A stretch of 51,495 nt of DNA from Pseudomonadota bacterium. Lineage in GTDB: Bacteria; Pseudomonadota; Gammaproteobacteria; Burkholderiales; Burkholderiaceae_C. Positions 35,285 to 45,370 of the stretch are shown one piece after another (the stretch's first letter is position 1; each line of letters begins with the position of its first letter). Under the pieces are notes generated by a model. That model worked only from the letters and a program-made list of their open reading frames with translations. It searched no databases and had not been told where the DNA came from. The stretch lies in the NCBI GenBank assembly GCA_018241405.1, contig JAFEDY010000045.1, positions 671-52,165 of the forward strand. The letters are read 5' to 3'. Made by a program: the position numbers and the translations under genes.

Positions 35285-36949
35285 ATGCTGAAGACCTATA
35301 CCTACCCCAAGTTCGACTATGTGCGCCCGCCCGAGCTCGTCGAGCAGCGCGATGGCCACTACCCCGTGGTCGTCGTGGGCGCCGGGCCCGTGGGCCTGTC
35401 CATGGCCATAGACCTGGCGCTGCAGGGCCAGCGCGTGCTGCTGCTGGACAACGACGACACGGTGTCGATCGGCTCGCGCGGTGTCTGCTACGCCAAGCGC
35501 ACGCTGGAGGTGCTCGACCGCATGGGCTGCGGCACGCCCTGCGTGGACAAGGGCATGTCGTGGAACGTGGGCCGCACCTTCTTTGGCGAGGGCGAGGTCT
35601 TCAACTTCAACCTGCGCCCGCAGGAAGGCCACCAGCGCCCCGGCATGGTGAACCTGCAGCAGTACTACCTGGAGGACTACCTGGTGCAGCGCGCCCGCCA
35701 ACTGCCCGCGCTGGAGATGCGCTTCAAGAACAACGTCATCGCCGTGCAGCAGGACGATGCCCGCGCCACGCTGCGCGTGGAGACGCCCGACGGCGCCTAC
35801 ACGCTGACGACCGACTGGCTGGTGGTGGCCGACGGCGCGCGCTCGCCGATCCGCAACATGCTGGGTCTGGATATCGACGGCAAGATTTTCATGGACCGCT
35901 TCCTGATCGCCGACGTGGTCATGAAGGCCGATTACCCGGCCGAGCGCTGGTTCTGGTTCGACCCGCCATTCCACCGCAACCAGTCCGTGCTGCTGCACAA
36001 GCAGGCCGACAACGTCTGGCGCATCGACTTCCAGCTCGGCTGGGACGCCGACCCCGAGACCGAGAAAAAGCCCGAGAACGTCATCCCGCGCATCAAGGCC
36101 ATGCTGGGCGACGAGCGCGAGTTTGAGCTCGAATGGGTCAGCGTCTACACCTTCCAGTGCCGCCGCATGGGGCGCTTTAACCACAACCGGGTGCTGTTCG
36201 TGGGCGACGCGGCCCACCAGGTCTCGCCCTTTGGCGCGCGCGGCGCCAACTCAGGCATCCAGGACACGGACAACCTGGCCTGGAAGCTCAAGCTGGTGCT
36301 GGACGGCAAGGCGCCCGCCTCGCTGCTCGACAGCTATAGCGCCGAGCGCTGCTACGCCGCCGACGAGAACATCATGAACTCGACGCGCTCGACCGACTTC
36401 ATCACGCCCAAGAGCAAGACCAGCAAGGCCTTTCGCAACGCGGTGCTGGAGCTGGCGCAGGACTACCCCTTTGCCCGCGCCCTGGTCAACTCGGGCCGCC
36501 TGTCCGTGCCCAGCTGGCTGGTCGATTCGCCGCTGAACACGCCCGATGCGGACGACTTCGCCGGCAACATGGTGCCAGGCGCCCCCATGGACGACGCGCC
36601 CGTGCAGGGCGGCCGTGGCAGCTGGCTGCTGGGCGACATGGACACGCGGTTCCAGCTGCTGTACTACGTGCAGGACGCCGGCCAGGTCGATGCCGCCACC
36701 GCCCAGGCCCTGGCCGCGCTGGCCGACGCCGCCATCCCCGTGCGCGCCACCGTGGTCGCCGCCCAGGGCCAGGCGCCTGCGCAGCTGCCCACGCTGATCG
36801 ACGCGCAGGGCGCGATCCGACAGCGCTACGACATGCAGGACTGCAGCTGCTACCTGCTGCGCCCCGACCAGCATGTGGCCGCGCGCTGGCGCCAATTCGA
36901 CGCCGCCAAGGTGCGCGTCGCCGTGGCCCGCGCCACCGGCAACGCCTGA
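35285..36949 (+). CDS. FAD-dependent aromatic monooxygenase (MhpA/UbiH-like)
   Basis: This 554-aa class A flavoprotein hydroxylase adds oxygen to an aromatic ring using NAD(P)H. It shows the FAD motif VVVGAGPVGLSMAIDLALQG (residues ~22-41), the DG motif LVVADGARSPIRNMLG, and the GD motif VLFVGDAAHQVSPFGARGANSGIQD. A thioredoxin-like C-terminal domain (about 430-554) is typical of the phenol hydroxylase/MhpA group. It is followed by DUF2783, VOC, FAH and maleylacetoacetate isomerase genes, so its product should be a hydroquinone-type ring that is later cleaved, isomerised and hydrolysed. The substrate is not evident; candidates include hydroxybenzoates, hydroxyphenylacetates and related acids. 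Confidence 0.85.
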   Translation: MLKTYTYPKFDYVRPPELVEQRDGHYPVVVVGAGPVGLSMAIDLALQGQRVLLLDNDDTVSIGSRGVCYAKRTLEVLDRMGCGTPCVDKGMSWNVGRTFFGEGEVFNFNLRPQEGHQRPGMVNLQQYYLEDYLVQRARQLPALEMRFKNNVIAVQQDDARATLRVETPDGAYTLTTDWLVVADGARSPIRNMLGLDIDGKIFMDRFLIADVVMKADYPAERWFWFDPPFHRNQSVLLHKQADNVWRIDFQLGWDADPETEKKPENVIPRIKAMLGDEREFELEWVSVYTFQCRRMGRFNHNRVLFVGDAAHQVSPFGARGANSGIQDTDNLAWKLKLVLDGKAPASLLDSYSAERCYAADENIMNSTRSTDFITPKSKTSKAFRNAVLELAQDYPFARALVNSGRLSVPSWLVDSPLNTPDADDFAGNMVPGAPMDDAPVQGGRGSWLLGDMDTRFQLLYYVQDAGQVDAATAQALAALADAAIPVRATVVAAQGQAPAQLPTLIDAQGAIRQRYDMQDCSCYLLRPDQHVAARWRQFDAAKVRVAVARATGNA

Positions 36950-36972
36950 TACCCTATTCCACGAGACACACC

Positions 36973-37203
36973 ATGCCCCTGATCACCACCCCCAACCTCC
37001 AGGAACCCGGCAAGCGCTACTTCCAGGCCTATTCGCCCGGCGACGATTTCTACGAAGCCCTGATCGACAGCCACCAGGGATTGAGCGATGAGCAGAGCCT
37101 GGCCGTCAATGCACGCCTGGTGCTGCTGCTGGCCAACCACATTGGCGACATCACCGTGCTGCGCGAGGCCCTGGCCATTGCGCGCAAGCCCTTCGACAAC
37201 TGA
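36973..37203 (+). CDS. DUF2783-family small protein
   Basis: This 76-aa protein of unknown function has the conserved core NLQEPGKRYFQAYSPGDDFY, ALIDSHQGLSDEQSLAVNA and RLVLLLANHIGDITVLREAL, predicted helical, with no signal or membrane segment. It lies 23 bases after the flavoprotein hydroxylase and 25 bases before the VOC gene, an association typical of this family. I infer a small accessory or regulatory subunit of the monooxygenase; this is not shown by the sequence. Confidence 0.8.
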   Translation: MPLITTPNLQEPGKRYFQAYSPGDDFYEALIDSHQGLSDEQSLAVNARLVLLLANHIGDITVLREALAIARKPFDN

Positions 37204-37228
37204 CCCGCAACCACCCAAGGAGACAACC

Positions 37229-37783
37229 ATGGCTTTTCTCAACGGCGTACACCATGTGGCCTACCGCTGCAAGAACGCAAAGGAAACCGTCGAGTGGTAC
37301 CAGAAGTACCTCGACGCGAACTTCATCCTCGCCATTGCCGAAAACGAAGTGCCCTCCACCAAGGAGCCCGATCCGTACATGCACATCTTCATCGACATCG
37401 GCGGCGGCAACATCCTGGCCTTCTTCGAGCTGCCGACCAAGCCCGAGATGATCGCGCCCTCGGACGCCAACACGCCGTCCTGGACTCAGCACCTGGCGCT
37501 CAAGGTCGATTCCATCGACACCATGATGGCGGTCAAGGCCAAGATGGAGGCCGACGGCATCCAGGTGATTGGCCCCACCAACCACACCATCTTCCAGTCG
37601 ATTTACTTCCGCGACCCCTCGGGTCACCGCCTGGAACTGGCCGTCAACACCGCCACGCCGCAGATGGACAAGGCGCTGGACGACGTGAAGTGGGACATGC
37701 TGAGCGAGTGGGATCGCACCAAGAAGGCGCCCACGCACGCCCGCTGGATGCACGACGGCACCGGCCGCGTCGGCCCGCACTGA
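37229..37783 (+). CDS. VOC-superfamily protein, candidate ring-cleavage or isomerase enzyme
   Basis: This is a single-domain vicinal-oxygen-chelate protein of 184 aa. Paired beta-alpha-beta-beta-beta modules carry likely metal ligands: His in GVHHVAYRC (residues 8-9), Glu67 (FFELP), His88 (WTQHLALKV) and Glu136 (HRLELAVN). This H-E-H-E set resembles glyoxalase I more than the H-H-E set of extradiol dioxygenases, so either an isomerase or a dioxygenase is possible. ATG 37229 has AAGGAG in front. No other dioxygenase gene is in the cluster, although FAH- and maleylacetoacetate-isomerase-type enzymes follow, so this protein is the best local candidate for the missing ring-opening step. Confidence 0.82.
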   Translation: MAFLNGVHHVAYRCKNAKETVEWYQKYLDANFILAIAENEVPSTKEPDPYMHIFIDIGGGNILAFFELPTKPEMIAPSDANTPSWTQHLALKVDSIDTMMAVKAKMEADGIQVIGPTNHTIFQSIYFRDPSGHRLELAVNTATPQMDKALDDVKWDMLSEWDRTKKAPTHARWMHDGTGRVGPH

Positions 37784-37827
37784 ACGATCCAAGAGCCATA
37801 CACAACACCCCAAGGAAGGCATTCCGC

Positions 37828-38841
37828 ATGAAACTCGCCACCCTGCAACAAGGCGGCCGCGACGGCACGCTGGTCGTCGTCAGCCGTGACCTGAAGCGCT
37901 GCCGCGCCGTACCCGCCATTGCCCGCACCATGCTCACCGCCATGGACGAATGGGACAGCGTGGAGCAGCAGCTGCGCCAGGTCTACGAGGCCCTGAACAG
38001 CGGCGCGCTCGAAGGCGAGCCCTTCGACCAGGCTGCCTGCCACAGCCCGCTGCCGCGCACCTGGCAATGGGCCGACGGCTCGGCCTACATCAACCATGTG
38101 GAACTGGTGCGCCGCGCCCGCAATGCCGAGGTGCCCGAGAGCTTCTACACCGACCCGCTGATGTACCAGGGCGGCAGTGACGGCTTTATCCCGCCGCGCG
38201 GCGAGGTGGTGGCCAAGGAGGCCTGGGGCATTGACTTCGAGGCCGAGGTCACTGTGGTCACCGGCGACCTGCCCCAGGGCGCCACGCCCGAGCAGGCCGC
38301 CCGCGCCATCCGCCTGGTCATGCTGGTCAACGACGTGAGCCTGCGCAACCTGATCCCGGCAGAACTCGCCAAGGGCTTTGGCTTCTTCCAGAGCAAGCCC
38401 GCCAGCGCCTTCAGCCCCGTGGCCGTCACGCCCGACGAGCTGGGCGCGGCCTGGCAGGGCGCCAAGCTGCACCTGCCGCTGATGGTGCACCTGAACGAAG
38501 AGCTGTTTGGCAAGCCCAATGCCGGCGTAGACATGACCTTCGACTTCGGCCAGCTCGTCGCCCATGTGGCCAAGACGCGCACGCTGTGCGCGGGCACCAT
38601 CGTCGGCTCGGGCACGGTATCGAACAAGCAGGGCGACCTGTGGGGTTCGTCGATCGCCAACGGCGGCGTGGGCTACTGCTGCCTGGCCGAGGTGCGCACC
38701 TACGAAACCATTGAGCAGGGCAAGCCCGCCACGCCCTTCATGAAGCAGGGCGACACCGTACGCATAGAAATGTTCGACGCCCAGGGCCAGAACATCTTCG
38801 GCACCATCGAGAACCGTGTGAACACGGTCAAGGCAGCTTGA
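37828..38841 (+). CDS. Fumarylacetoacetate hydrolase-family protein
   Basis: This 337-aa C-C bond hydrolase has an N-terminal domain (residues 1-~75, KLATLQQGGRDGTLVVVSRDLKR) and a catalytic FAH domain with LMYQGGSDGFIPPRGEVV, the metal-site acidic residues in GIDFEAEVTVVTGD, VMLVNDVSLRNLIPAELAKGFGFFQSKP, TIVGSGTVSNKQGDLWGSS and GDTVRIEMFDAQGQNIFGTIEN. It would hydrolyse a fumarylacetoacetate- or fumarylpyruvate-like compound to fumarate and a small acid. It is followed directly by the isomerase gene, whose ATG lies 9 bases past this stop. The substrate depends on the ring-cleavage step, which is unresolved. Confidence 0.9.
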   Translation: MKLATLQQGGRDGTLVVVSRDLKRCRAVPAIARTMLTAMDEWDSVEQQLRQVYEALNSGALEGEPFDQAACHSPLPRTWQWADGSAYINHVELVRRARNAEVPESFYTDPLMYQGGSDGFIPPRGEVVAKEAWGIDFEAEVTVVTGDLPQGATPEQAARAIRLVMLVNDVSLRNLIPAELAKGFGFFQSKPASAFSPVAVTPDELGAAWQGAKLHLPLMVHLNEELFGKPNAGVDMTFDFGQLVAHVAKTRTLCAGTIVGSGTVSNKQGDLWGSSIANGGVGYCCLAEVRTYETIEQGKPATPFMKQGDTVRIEMFDAQGQNIFGTIENRVNTVKAA

Positions 38842-38849
38842 AGCCGCAC

Positions 38850-39503
38850 ATGCTCAAGCTCTACTCCTACTTCCGCAGCTCGGCCGCGTACCGCGTGCGC
38901 ATTGCGCTGGCGCTCAAGGGCCTGGCCTACGACACCATTCCCTTGCATTTGCTCAAGGATGGCGGCCAGCAGCACACCGCCGCCTACCGCGCCGCCAATC
39001 CCCAAGGCCTGGTGCCGGCACTGCAAACGGCGGACGGCGGCCCGGTGCTGGCGCAATCGCTGGCCATCATCGAGTACCTGGACGAAACCCAGGGCGGCCC
39101 GGCCCTGCTGCCCGCAGACGCCCTGGGCCGCGCCCGCGTGCGTGCGCTGGCGCAGATGGTGGCCTGCGAGATCCACCCGCTCAACAACCTGCGCGTGCTG
39201 AAATACCTGACGCACGAGCTGGGCGTGAACACCGCGCAAAAGGACGCCTGGTACGCCCACTGGGTGGCGCTGGGCCTGCAGGCGGTGGAGGACAGCCTGG
39301 TGCGCAGCCCCGACACCGGCCGCTTCTGCCATGGCGACAGCCCGGGCCTGGCCGACTGCTGCCTGGTGCCCCAGGTGTTCAACGCGCAGCGCTTCCACTG
39401 CGCGCTCGACGCCTACCCCACCATCACGCGCATCGTCGCGGCCTGCGAGCAACTGCCCGCCTTCCAGCAGGCGGCGCCCGGCGTGCAGCCGGACGCTGAA
39501 TAG
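38850..39503 (+). CDS. maiA: Maleylacetoacetate isomerase (zeta-class GST)
   Basis: This 217-aa glutathione-dependent cis-trans isomerase acts on maleylacetoacetate or maleylpyruvate. The active-site motif SSAAYRVRIALALKG lies at residues ~9-23, followed by NPQGLVPALQ, AQSLAIIEYLDE and IHPLNNLRVLKYL, typical of zeta-class members. A TTG at 38838 would overlap the FAH stop; the ATG 38850 (MLKLYSYFRSS) matches the family start. It is the last gene of the LysR-controlled cluster and is convergent with pssA (stops three bases apart). The adjacent FAH hydrolase is the natural next enzyme. Confidence 0.9.
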   Translation: MLKLYSYFRSSAAYRVRIALALKGLAYDTIPLHLLKDGGQQHTAAYRAANPQGLVPALQTADGGPVLAQSLAIIEYLDETQGGPALLPADALGRARVRALAQMVACEIHPLNNLRVLKYLTHELGVNTAQKDAWYAHWVALGLQAVEDSLVRSPDTGRFCHGDSPGLADCCLVPQVFNAQRFHCALDAYPTITRIVAACEQLPAFQQAAPGVQPDAE

Positions 39504-39506
39504 CCT

Positions 39507-40352
39507 TCAGTGGTGCAGGCCCTGCTCGTCGGGCTCGTCGGTCGAAGTGCTGATCACGCTCGTGTGCTGGCCCTTGGCCTTGCGCCAGGCATAGAGGGCA
39601 TAGCCTGACAGGCCGTACAACACGAAGATGCCGAACAGTACCGTAGGCGGGTGGATATTGACCACGGCGATGCCCAGCGCGATGAGCACGATGACGGCAA
39701 AGGGCACGCTCTTCTTCATGTGCAGGTCCTTGAAGCTGTAGAAGGGCACATTGGTGACCATGGTGAGCCCGGCGTAGAGCGTGAAGCCGAACATGACCCA
39801 GGTGATGTGCTGCCAGGACAGGCCCAGCACGCCCAGGCCAGGGCGCACGCCGGCGTCGGTCAGCAGCCAGATGAAGCCCATCACCAGGGCCGCAGCCGCG
39901 GGCGACGGCAGGCCCTGGAAGTAGCGCTTATCGACCACGCCCGTATTCACGTTGAAGCGCGCCAGGCGCAGCGCCGCGCAGGCGCAGTAGACAAAGGCCG
40001 CAATCCAGCCCCAGCGCCCCAGGCCCTGCAGCGCCCACATATAGGCGATGAGCGCGGGCGCCGCGCCGAAGGACACCATGTCGGACAGCGAATCCATCTG
40101 CTCGCCAAAAGCGCTTTGCGTGTTCGTCATGCGCGCCACGCGGCCGTCCAGGCTGTCGAGTACCATGGCGCAGAACACGCCGATGGAGGCCATCTCGAAG
40201 CGCCCGTTCATGGCCATGACGATGGCGTAGAAGCCGCCGAACAAGGCCGCCAGCGTGATCATGTTGGGCAGCACGTAAATGCCCTTGCGGCGCTTGTGCA
40301 CCAGCACGCCCGTGGCTTCTGCGCCCTCTGCGGCGTCGTTGCCATCATGCAT
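39507..40352 (-). CDS. pssA: CDP-diacylglycerol-serine O-phosphatidyltransferase
   Basis: This 281-aa integral membrane enzyme makes phosphatidylserine, the precursor of phosphatidylethanolamine. The CDP-alcohol phosphotransferase signature is complete: DSLDGRVARMTNTQSAFGEQ then MDSLSD (D-G-x2-A-R-x8-G-x3-D-x3-D). There are several membrane helices, for example NMITLAALFGGFYAIVMAM and SVPFAVIVLIALGIAVVNI. The start is ATG 40352 (MHDGNDAAEG). It is downstream of ilvC across a terminator and a repeat copy; ilv-pssA-leuA order is common in betaproteobacteria, but here the aromatic cluster lies between pssA and leuA. No psd gene is present. Confidence 0.93.
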   Translation of the reverse strand: MHDGNDAAEGAEATGVLVHKRRKGIYVLPNMITLAALFGGFYAIVMAMNGRFEMASIGVFCAMVLDSLDGRVARMTNTQSAFGEQMDSLSDMVSFGAAPALIAYMWALQGLGRWGWIAAFVYCACAALRLARFNVNTGVVDKRYFQGLPSPAAAALVMGFIWLLTDAGVRPGLGVLGLSWQHITWVMFGFTLYAGLTMVTNVPFYSFKDLHMKKSVPFAVIVLIALGIAVVNIHPPTVLFGIFVLYGLSGYALYAWRKAKGQHTSVISTSTDEPDEQGLHH

Positions 40353-40365
40353 CAAAAAGACCTCC

Positions 40366-40410
40366 AGCGCTTACCCACAGAACGCAAGCAGCTATATAAA
40401 TCATAGTATC
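40366..40410 (-). repeat. Dispersed repeat copy 4, upstream of pssA
   Basis: On the minus strand it reads tatatagctgcttgcgttct-gtgggtaagcgctggaggtc. It lies just in front of the pssA start, where it could carry or disturb the promoter or leader. This is the only clearly reversed copy in the window. Confidence 0.7.
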
Positions 40411-40460
40411 CATGGTTCACGCTCCGGGCGCGAAAGCACGCAGTGTAGCCCTTGCCACGC

Positions 40461-40498
40461 CACGCAAAAAAGGCCACCGAAGTGGCCTTGCGTGCGGC
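40461..40498 (-). terminator. Terminator after ilvC
   Basis: On the minus strand, cacgcaaggccac-ttcg-gtggcc followed by tttttt has an 8-bp stem (aaggccac/gtggcctt), extendable by cacgcaa/ttgcgtg, with a stable UUCG tetraloop and a T run. It lies about 35 bases past the ilvC stop. Confidence 0.88.
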
Positions 40499-40531
40499 AT
40501 CGGTGCGGCCTGCGACACCGCACCAGGGGCA

Positions 40532-41602
<1,071 letters not shown>

Positions 41603-42094
41603 TTACACGCGCAGGATGCGCTCGCCGCGGCCAATGCCGCTGGCGCCGGTGCGCACCGTCTCCAGGATGGCCGTGCGGTCTATGGCCTGCAGGAAGGCGT
41701 CGTTCTTGGACTGGTCGCCGGTGAGCTCCACCGTGTAGCTCTTGTCGGTCACGTCGATGATGCGGCCGCGGAAGATGTCGGCCATGCGCTTCATCTCCTC
41801 GCGCTCCTTGCCCACGGCGCGCACCTTGACCATCATCAGCTCGCGCTCGGTATAGGCGCCCTCGGTCAGATCCACCACCTTGACGACTTCGATGAGGCGG
41901 TTCAGGTGCTTGGTGATCTGCTCGATGACATCGTCAGAACCCGTGGTCTGAATCGTCATGCGCGACAGCGACGGGTCTTCCGTCGGCGCCACGGTCAGCG
42001 ACTCGATGTTGTAGCCACGCGCCGAAAACAGCGCCACCACGCGCGACAGGGCGCCGGCTTCGTTCTCTATCAGAACGGCAATGATGTGTTTCAT
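41603..42094 (-). CDS. ilvN: Acetolactate synthase small (regulatory) subunit
   Basis: This 163-aa regulatory subunit gives valine feedback control to IlvB. The N-terminal ACT domain starts MKHIIAVLIENEAGALSRVVALFSARGYNIESLTVAPTED, with the valine-site GYNIESL and MTIQTTG; the C-terminal half holds REREL/EREEMKRMADIFRGRIIDVTDKSYTVELTG. The length equals the IlvH-type subunit. The start is the ATG at 42094; a further 16 codons upstream lie in the intergenic region. A 139-base gap containing a repeat copy separates it from ilvB, and 54 bases separate it from ilvC. Confidence 0.95.
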   Translation of the reverse strand: MKHIIAVLIENEAGALSRVVALFSARGYNIESLTVAPTEDPSLSRMTIQTTGSDDVIEQITKHLNRLIEVVKVVDLTEGAYTERELMMVKVRAVGKEREEMKRMADIFRGRIIDVTDKSYTVELTGDQSKNDAFLQAIDRTAILETVRTGASGIGRGERILRV

Positions 42095-42175
42095 GATGTG
42101 CGATTCCTCTTTTCGTCGCCCTCCCCAGGTGCCGGTAAGCACCTGGCTCGGCGAACAATAGATTCGTCAAAGAAA

Positions 42176-42236
42176 TGCTATTCAATGAATAGCTGCTTGC
42201 GCTTGACTGGCAAGCGCTGGATGCCGATTTGCCTTA
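42176..42236 (+). repeat. Dispersed repeat copy 5, between ilvB and ilvN
   Basis: The sequence gaatagctgcttgcgcttg-actggcaagcgctggatgcc sits at the end of ilvB, inside the ilvB-ilvN spacer. The hairpin arms gcgcttg/caagcgc are intact. It could affect the ratio of large to small subunit through RNA structure. Confidence 0.75.
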
Positions 42237-44027
42237 AAGATCTTCCGACCCCAGCAGCATTTCGGTAATACCCATGCCGGCCTTGACCATGGGGAACACG
42301 TTCTCGGTCGGGTCGGTGCGGAAGTCCAGGAACACGGTGCGGTCTTTGAGCTTGCGCGCCTCGCGCAGCGCCGGCTCCACGTCCTGCGGGCGTTCGATCA
42401 GCAGGCCCACATGGCCATAGGCCTCGGCCAGCTTCACGAAGTTGGGCAGCGCGTCCATGTAGCTGTGGCTGTAGCGGCCCGAGTACTCGATCTCCTGCCA
42501 CTGGCGCACCATGCCCAGGTAGCGGTTGTTGAGCGACACGATCTTGATCGGCGTGTTGTACTGCAGGCAGGTGGACAGCTCCTGGATGTTCATCTGCACC
42601 GAGCCCTCGCCCGTCACGCAGAACACCTCCGCATCGGGCTTGGCCAGCTTGATGCCCATGGCGTAGGGAATGCCCACGCCCATGGTGCCCAAGCCGCCGG
42701 AGTTGATCCAGCGGCGCGGCTCGTCGAAGCGGTAGTACTGCGCGGCCCACATCTGGTGCTGCCCCACGTCGGAGGTGACATAGGCGTCGGCGTCACGGGT
42801 CATGTTCCACAGCGTCTCGACCACGTACTGCGGCTTGATGACCTCGGTGTTGCCGCGGTCGTACTTCAGGCAGTCACGGCCGCGCCAGGCCTCGATCTGC
42901 TCCCACCAGGCCGCCAGGGCGCCGGCGTCGGCACGCTGGGTGGTCTCGCGGATCATGGCGATCAGCTCGGTCAGCACCTCCTTGACGTCGCCGACGATGG
43001 GGATGTCCACCTTCACGCGCTTGGAGATCGACGAGGGATCGATGTCGATGTGGATGATCTTGCGGTCGTTCTGCGCGAAATGCTTGGGGTTGCCGATCAC
43101 GCGGTCGTCGAAGCGCGCCCCCACGGCCAGCAGCACGTCGCAGTTCTGCATGGTGTTGTTGGCCTCTATCGTGCCGTGCATGCCCAGCATGCCCAGGAAC
43201 TTGCGGTCGGAGGCCGGATAGGCACCCAGGCCCATCAGCGTATTCGTCACCGGATAGCCCAGCATGTCCACCAGGGTGCGCAGCTCCTCGGTGGCATTGC
43301 CCAGCAGCACGCCGCCGCCGGTATAGATATAGGGACGCTTGGCGCTCAAGAGCAGCTGCAGCGCCTTGCGGATCTGGCCCGCATGGCCCTTCTTGACCGG
43401 GTTGTAGGAGCGCATTTCCACGCTCTGCGGGTAGCCGCTGTAGGCAGTCTTCTTGAACGAGACGTCCTTGGGGATGTCCACCACCACCGGGCCGGGGCGG
43501 CCGGTGCGCGCGATGTGGAAGGCTTTTTTCAGCGTCAGCGCCAAGTCGCGCACGTCCTTGACCAGGAAGTTGTGCTTGACGATGGGGCGCGTGATGCCGA
43601 CGGTGTCGCACTCCTGGAAGGCATCGAGCCCAATGGCGGGCGTGGGCACCTGGCCGGAGATGATGACCATGGGAATCGAATCCATGTAGGCCGTGGCAAT
43701 GCCCGTCACCGCATTCGTCAGCCCGGGGCCGGAGGTAACCAGCGCCACGCCCACTTCACCGGTGGCGCGCGCATAGCCGTCGGCCGCATGCACCGCCGCC
43801 TGCTCGTGGCGCACCAGCACATGCTGAATGGTTTCCTGCTTGTACAGGGCGTCGTAGATATAGAGAACGGCGCCGCCGGGATAGCCCCACATGTACTGCA
43901 CGTTCTCGGCCTGCAGGGCCTTGACGAGGATTTCGGCGCCCATGAGTTCCTGGGAGCCAGACGTGGTGGAGTTGCTGCCGCGAGCGGCTTGTGCCGCCGA
44001 GTGGAGTTCGGCCTTGGAGATGTCCAT
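42234..44027 (-). CDS. ilvB: Acetolactate synthase large (catalytic) subunit
   Basis: This 597-aa thiamine-diphosphate and FAD-dependent enzyme starts valine/leucine/isoleucine synthesis. The catalytic Glu is in [18 protein letters not shown], followed by [40 protein letters not shown], the FAD region [14 protein letters not shown], and the ThDP motif [17 protein letters not shown]...NN. ATG 44027 has AAAGG upstream; a TTG two codons earlier is less likely. It is the first gene of ilvBNC. No branched-chain-rich leader peptide was found in the 288 bases upstream, so leu-type attenuation is not visible here. Confidence 0.96.
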   Translation of the reverse strand: MDISKAELHSAAQAARGSNSTTSGSQELMGAEILVKALQAENVQYMWGYPGGAVLYIYDALYKQETIQHVLVRHEQAAVHAADGYARATGEVGVALVTSGPGLTNAVTGIATAYMDSIPMVIISGQVPTPAIGLDAFQECDTVGITRPIVKHNFLVKDVRDLALTLKKAFHIARTGRPGPVVVDIPKDVSFKKTAYSGYPQSVEMRSYNPVKKGHAGQIRKALQLLLSAKRPYIYTGGGVLLGNATEELRTLVDMLGYPVTNTLMGLGAYPASDRKFLGMLGMHGTIEANNTMQNCDVLLAVGARFDDRVIGNPKHFAQNDRKIIHIDIDPSSISKRVKVDIPIVGDVKEVLTELIAMIRETTQRADAGALAAWWEQIEAWRGRDCLKYDRGNTEVIKPQYVVETLWNMTRDADAYVTSDVGQHQMWAAQYYRFDEPRRWINSGGLGTMGVGIPYAMGIKLAKPDAEVFCVTGEGSVQMNIQELSTCLQYNTPIKIVSLNNRYLGMVRQWQEIEYSGRYSHSYMDALPNFVKLAEAYGHVGLLIERPQDVEPALREARKLKDRTVFLDFRTDPTENVFPMVKAGMGITEMLLGSEDL

Positions 44028-44315
44028 GATCAACCTTTGTGAATTTCTCTAACGAAAAACCTTGGGTGCCCCTCGTGCGTGCTCTTGTGAAGCCGACTTG
44101 GAACTTGAGGCCTCGGCCATGGGCGAGAGGAGTGTTACGCCGAACCGGGACCCGTTTGCTTTTTTGAATTGCAAAGCACAATTATTGCACTGCACACATC
44201 CGCTTGCCCATGCCCTCGAAAAAAAATAGTCCTCAAATGCCATAATTCGCGCTTCGCAACCCGCACCCATGCCGGTTGCACCGTTTCAACCGGCCCGCTG
44301 TCGGCCTTTTGCCTT

Positions 44316-44885
44316 TTGGCTACCGAACAAGAGCTTTCCGACTTTCTCAAGAGCGTGGACAAACGTGCCTTCAAGCGCACGCTGTACCACGTTCGCAACG
44401 AGGAAGCGGCCCTGGACATTGTCCAGGACAGCATGCTCAAGCTTGCAGAACACTATGGCGACAAGCCACCGGGCGAGCTGCCCATGCTGTTCCAGCGCAT
44501 ACTCACAAACTGCACGCTGGACTGGTTTCGCCGGCAAAAAACCCGAAATGCGCTGTTTTCCAGCCTGAGCGACTTCGAGGGCCCGGGCGAGGATGGCGCG
44601 GACTTCGACCTGCTCGAAGTCCACACCGGCCTCCCCGACGGAGAGACGGCGCAAAGCGCCGAAGATACCCTGCGGCGCACGCAGGTTTTGCAGGCCATCG
44701 AGTCGGAGATACAACAATTGCCGGCACGTCAACGGGAAGCGTTCCTGATGCGTTACTGGGAAGAAATGGATGTCGCGGAAACGGCAGCAGCCATGGGCTG
44801 CTCCGAAGGCAGTGTCAAGACACATTGTTTCCGTGCCGTCCAAACGCTCAGCAAGGCACTGAAGGCCAAAGGAATCGTGCTATGA
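44316..44885 (+). CDS. ECF-like RNA polymerase sigma factor
   Basis: This 189-aa sigma-70-family factor has region 2 in SDFLKSVDKRAFKRTLYHVRNEEAALDIVQDSMLKLAEHYG and MLFQRILTNCTLDWFRRQK, and region 4 in IQQLPARQREAFLMRYWEEMDVAETAAAMGCSEGSVKTHCFRAVQTL. I place the start at TTG 44316 (TTG-GCT-ACC-GAA, M-ATEQELSDFL), because homologues begin MA(S/T)EQELSDFLKS; upstream ATGs would add up to 49 unrelated residues. Its TGA overlaps the next gene by four bases (ATGA), so the DUF3619 membrane protein is co-translated and may be its anti-sigma factor. It is divergent from ilvB. Confidence 0.88.
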   Translation: MATEQELSDFLKSVDKRAFKRTLYHVRNEEAALDIVQDSMLKLAEHYGDKPPGELPMLFQRILTNCTLDWFRRQKTRNALFSSLSDFEGPGEDGADFDLLEVHTGLPDGETAQSAEDTLRRTQVLQAIESEIQQLPARQREAFLMRYWEEMDVAETAAAMGCSEGSVKTHCFRAVQTLSKALKAKGIVL

Positions 44886-45343
44886 ACCGCACCACCGAAC
44901 CCACCATGCAAGCCAGCCAGGCGGCAGACGCCTACGCGCGCCGTCTTGCGGCGCGCCTGACGCACGGCAACGCCGACCTGCCCTATGACATCACCGAGCG
45001 CCTGCGCGCCGCACGCATGCAGGCGCTGGCCCAGCGCAAGCGCCCCTTGCTCCTGCCCGAGCGCAAGACGGCGACAGCCACGCAGGTCATTGCAAACGGC
45101 TCGACGGCCGCGCTCGGCGGCTGGGGCCGCGAGGGCGGCAACTGGTGGCGTGCCCTGGTATCGGCCGTGCCGCTGACGGCGCTGGTCATCGGCCTGTTCT
45201 TTGTCGACACCGCGCAAGACAATGCCACGGCGACCGAAATCGCCGAGGTGGACTCCGCCCTGCTGACCGACGACCTGCCGCCCTCGGCCTATGCCGATCC
45301 GGGCTTCGCGCAATTCCTCAAATCGACCAACCCGAACCGGTAA
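44882..45343 (+). CDS. DUF3619 membrane protein, candidate anti-sigma factor
   Basis: This 153-aa protein has a cytoplasmic N-terminal half rich in Arg/Ala (QAADAYARRLAARLTHG, ITERLRAARMQAL), one membrane helix (about 100-117, ALVSAVPLTALVIGLFFVD) and a short acidic outer tail (EIAEVDSALLTDDLPPSAYADPGF). This topology, with translational coupling to the sigma factor, is that of an anti-sigma factor; the family itself is only a DUF. A DUF3106 gene follows after 27 bases. Confidence 0.83.
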   Translation: MNRTTEPTMQASQAADAYARRLAARLTHGNADLPYDITERLRAARMQALAQRKRPLLLPERKTATATQVIANGSTAALGGWGREGGNWWRALVSAVPLTALVIGLFFVDTAQDNATATEIAEVDSALLTDDLPPSAYADPGFAQFLKSTNPNR

Positions 45344-45370
45344 CGGCGAATCACCGCGCTTCGCGCCTGC

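Noticed and set aside
44028..44315. A leader peptide for ilvB attenuation
   Set aside because: The only short minus-strand frame found (MGKRMCAVQ) contains almost no branched-chain residues and no terminator hairpin follows it.
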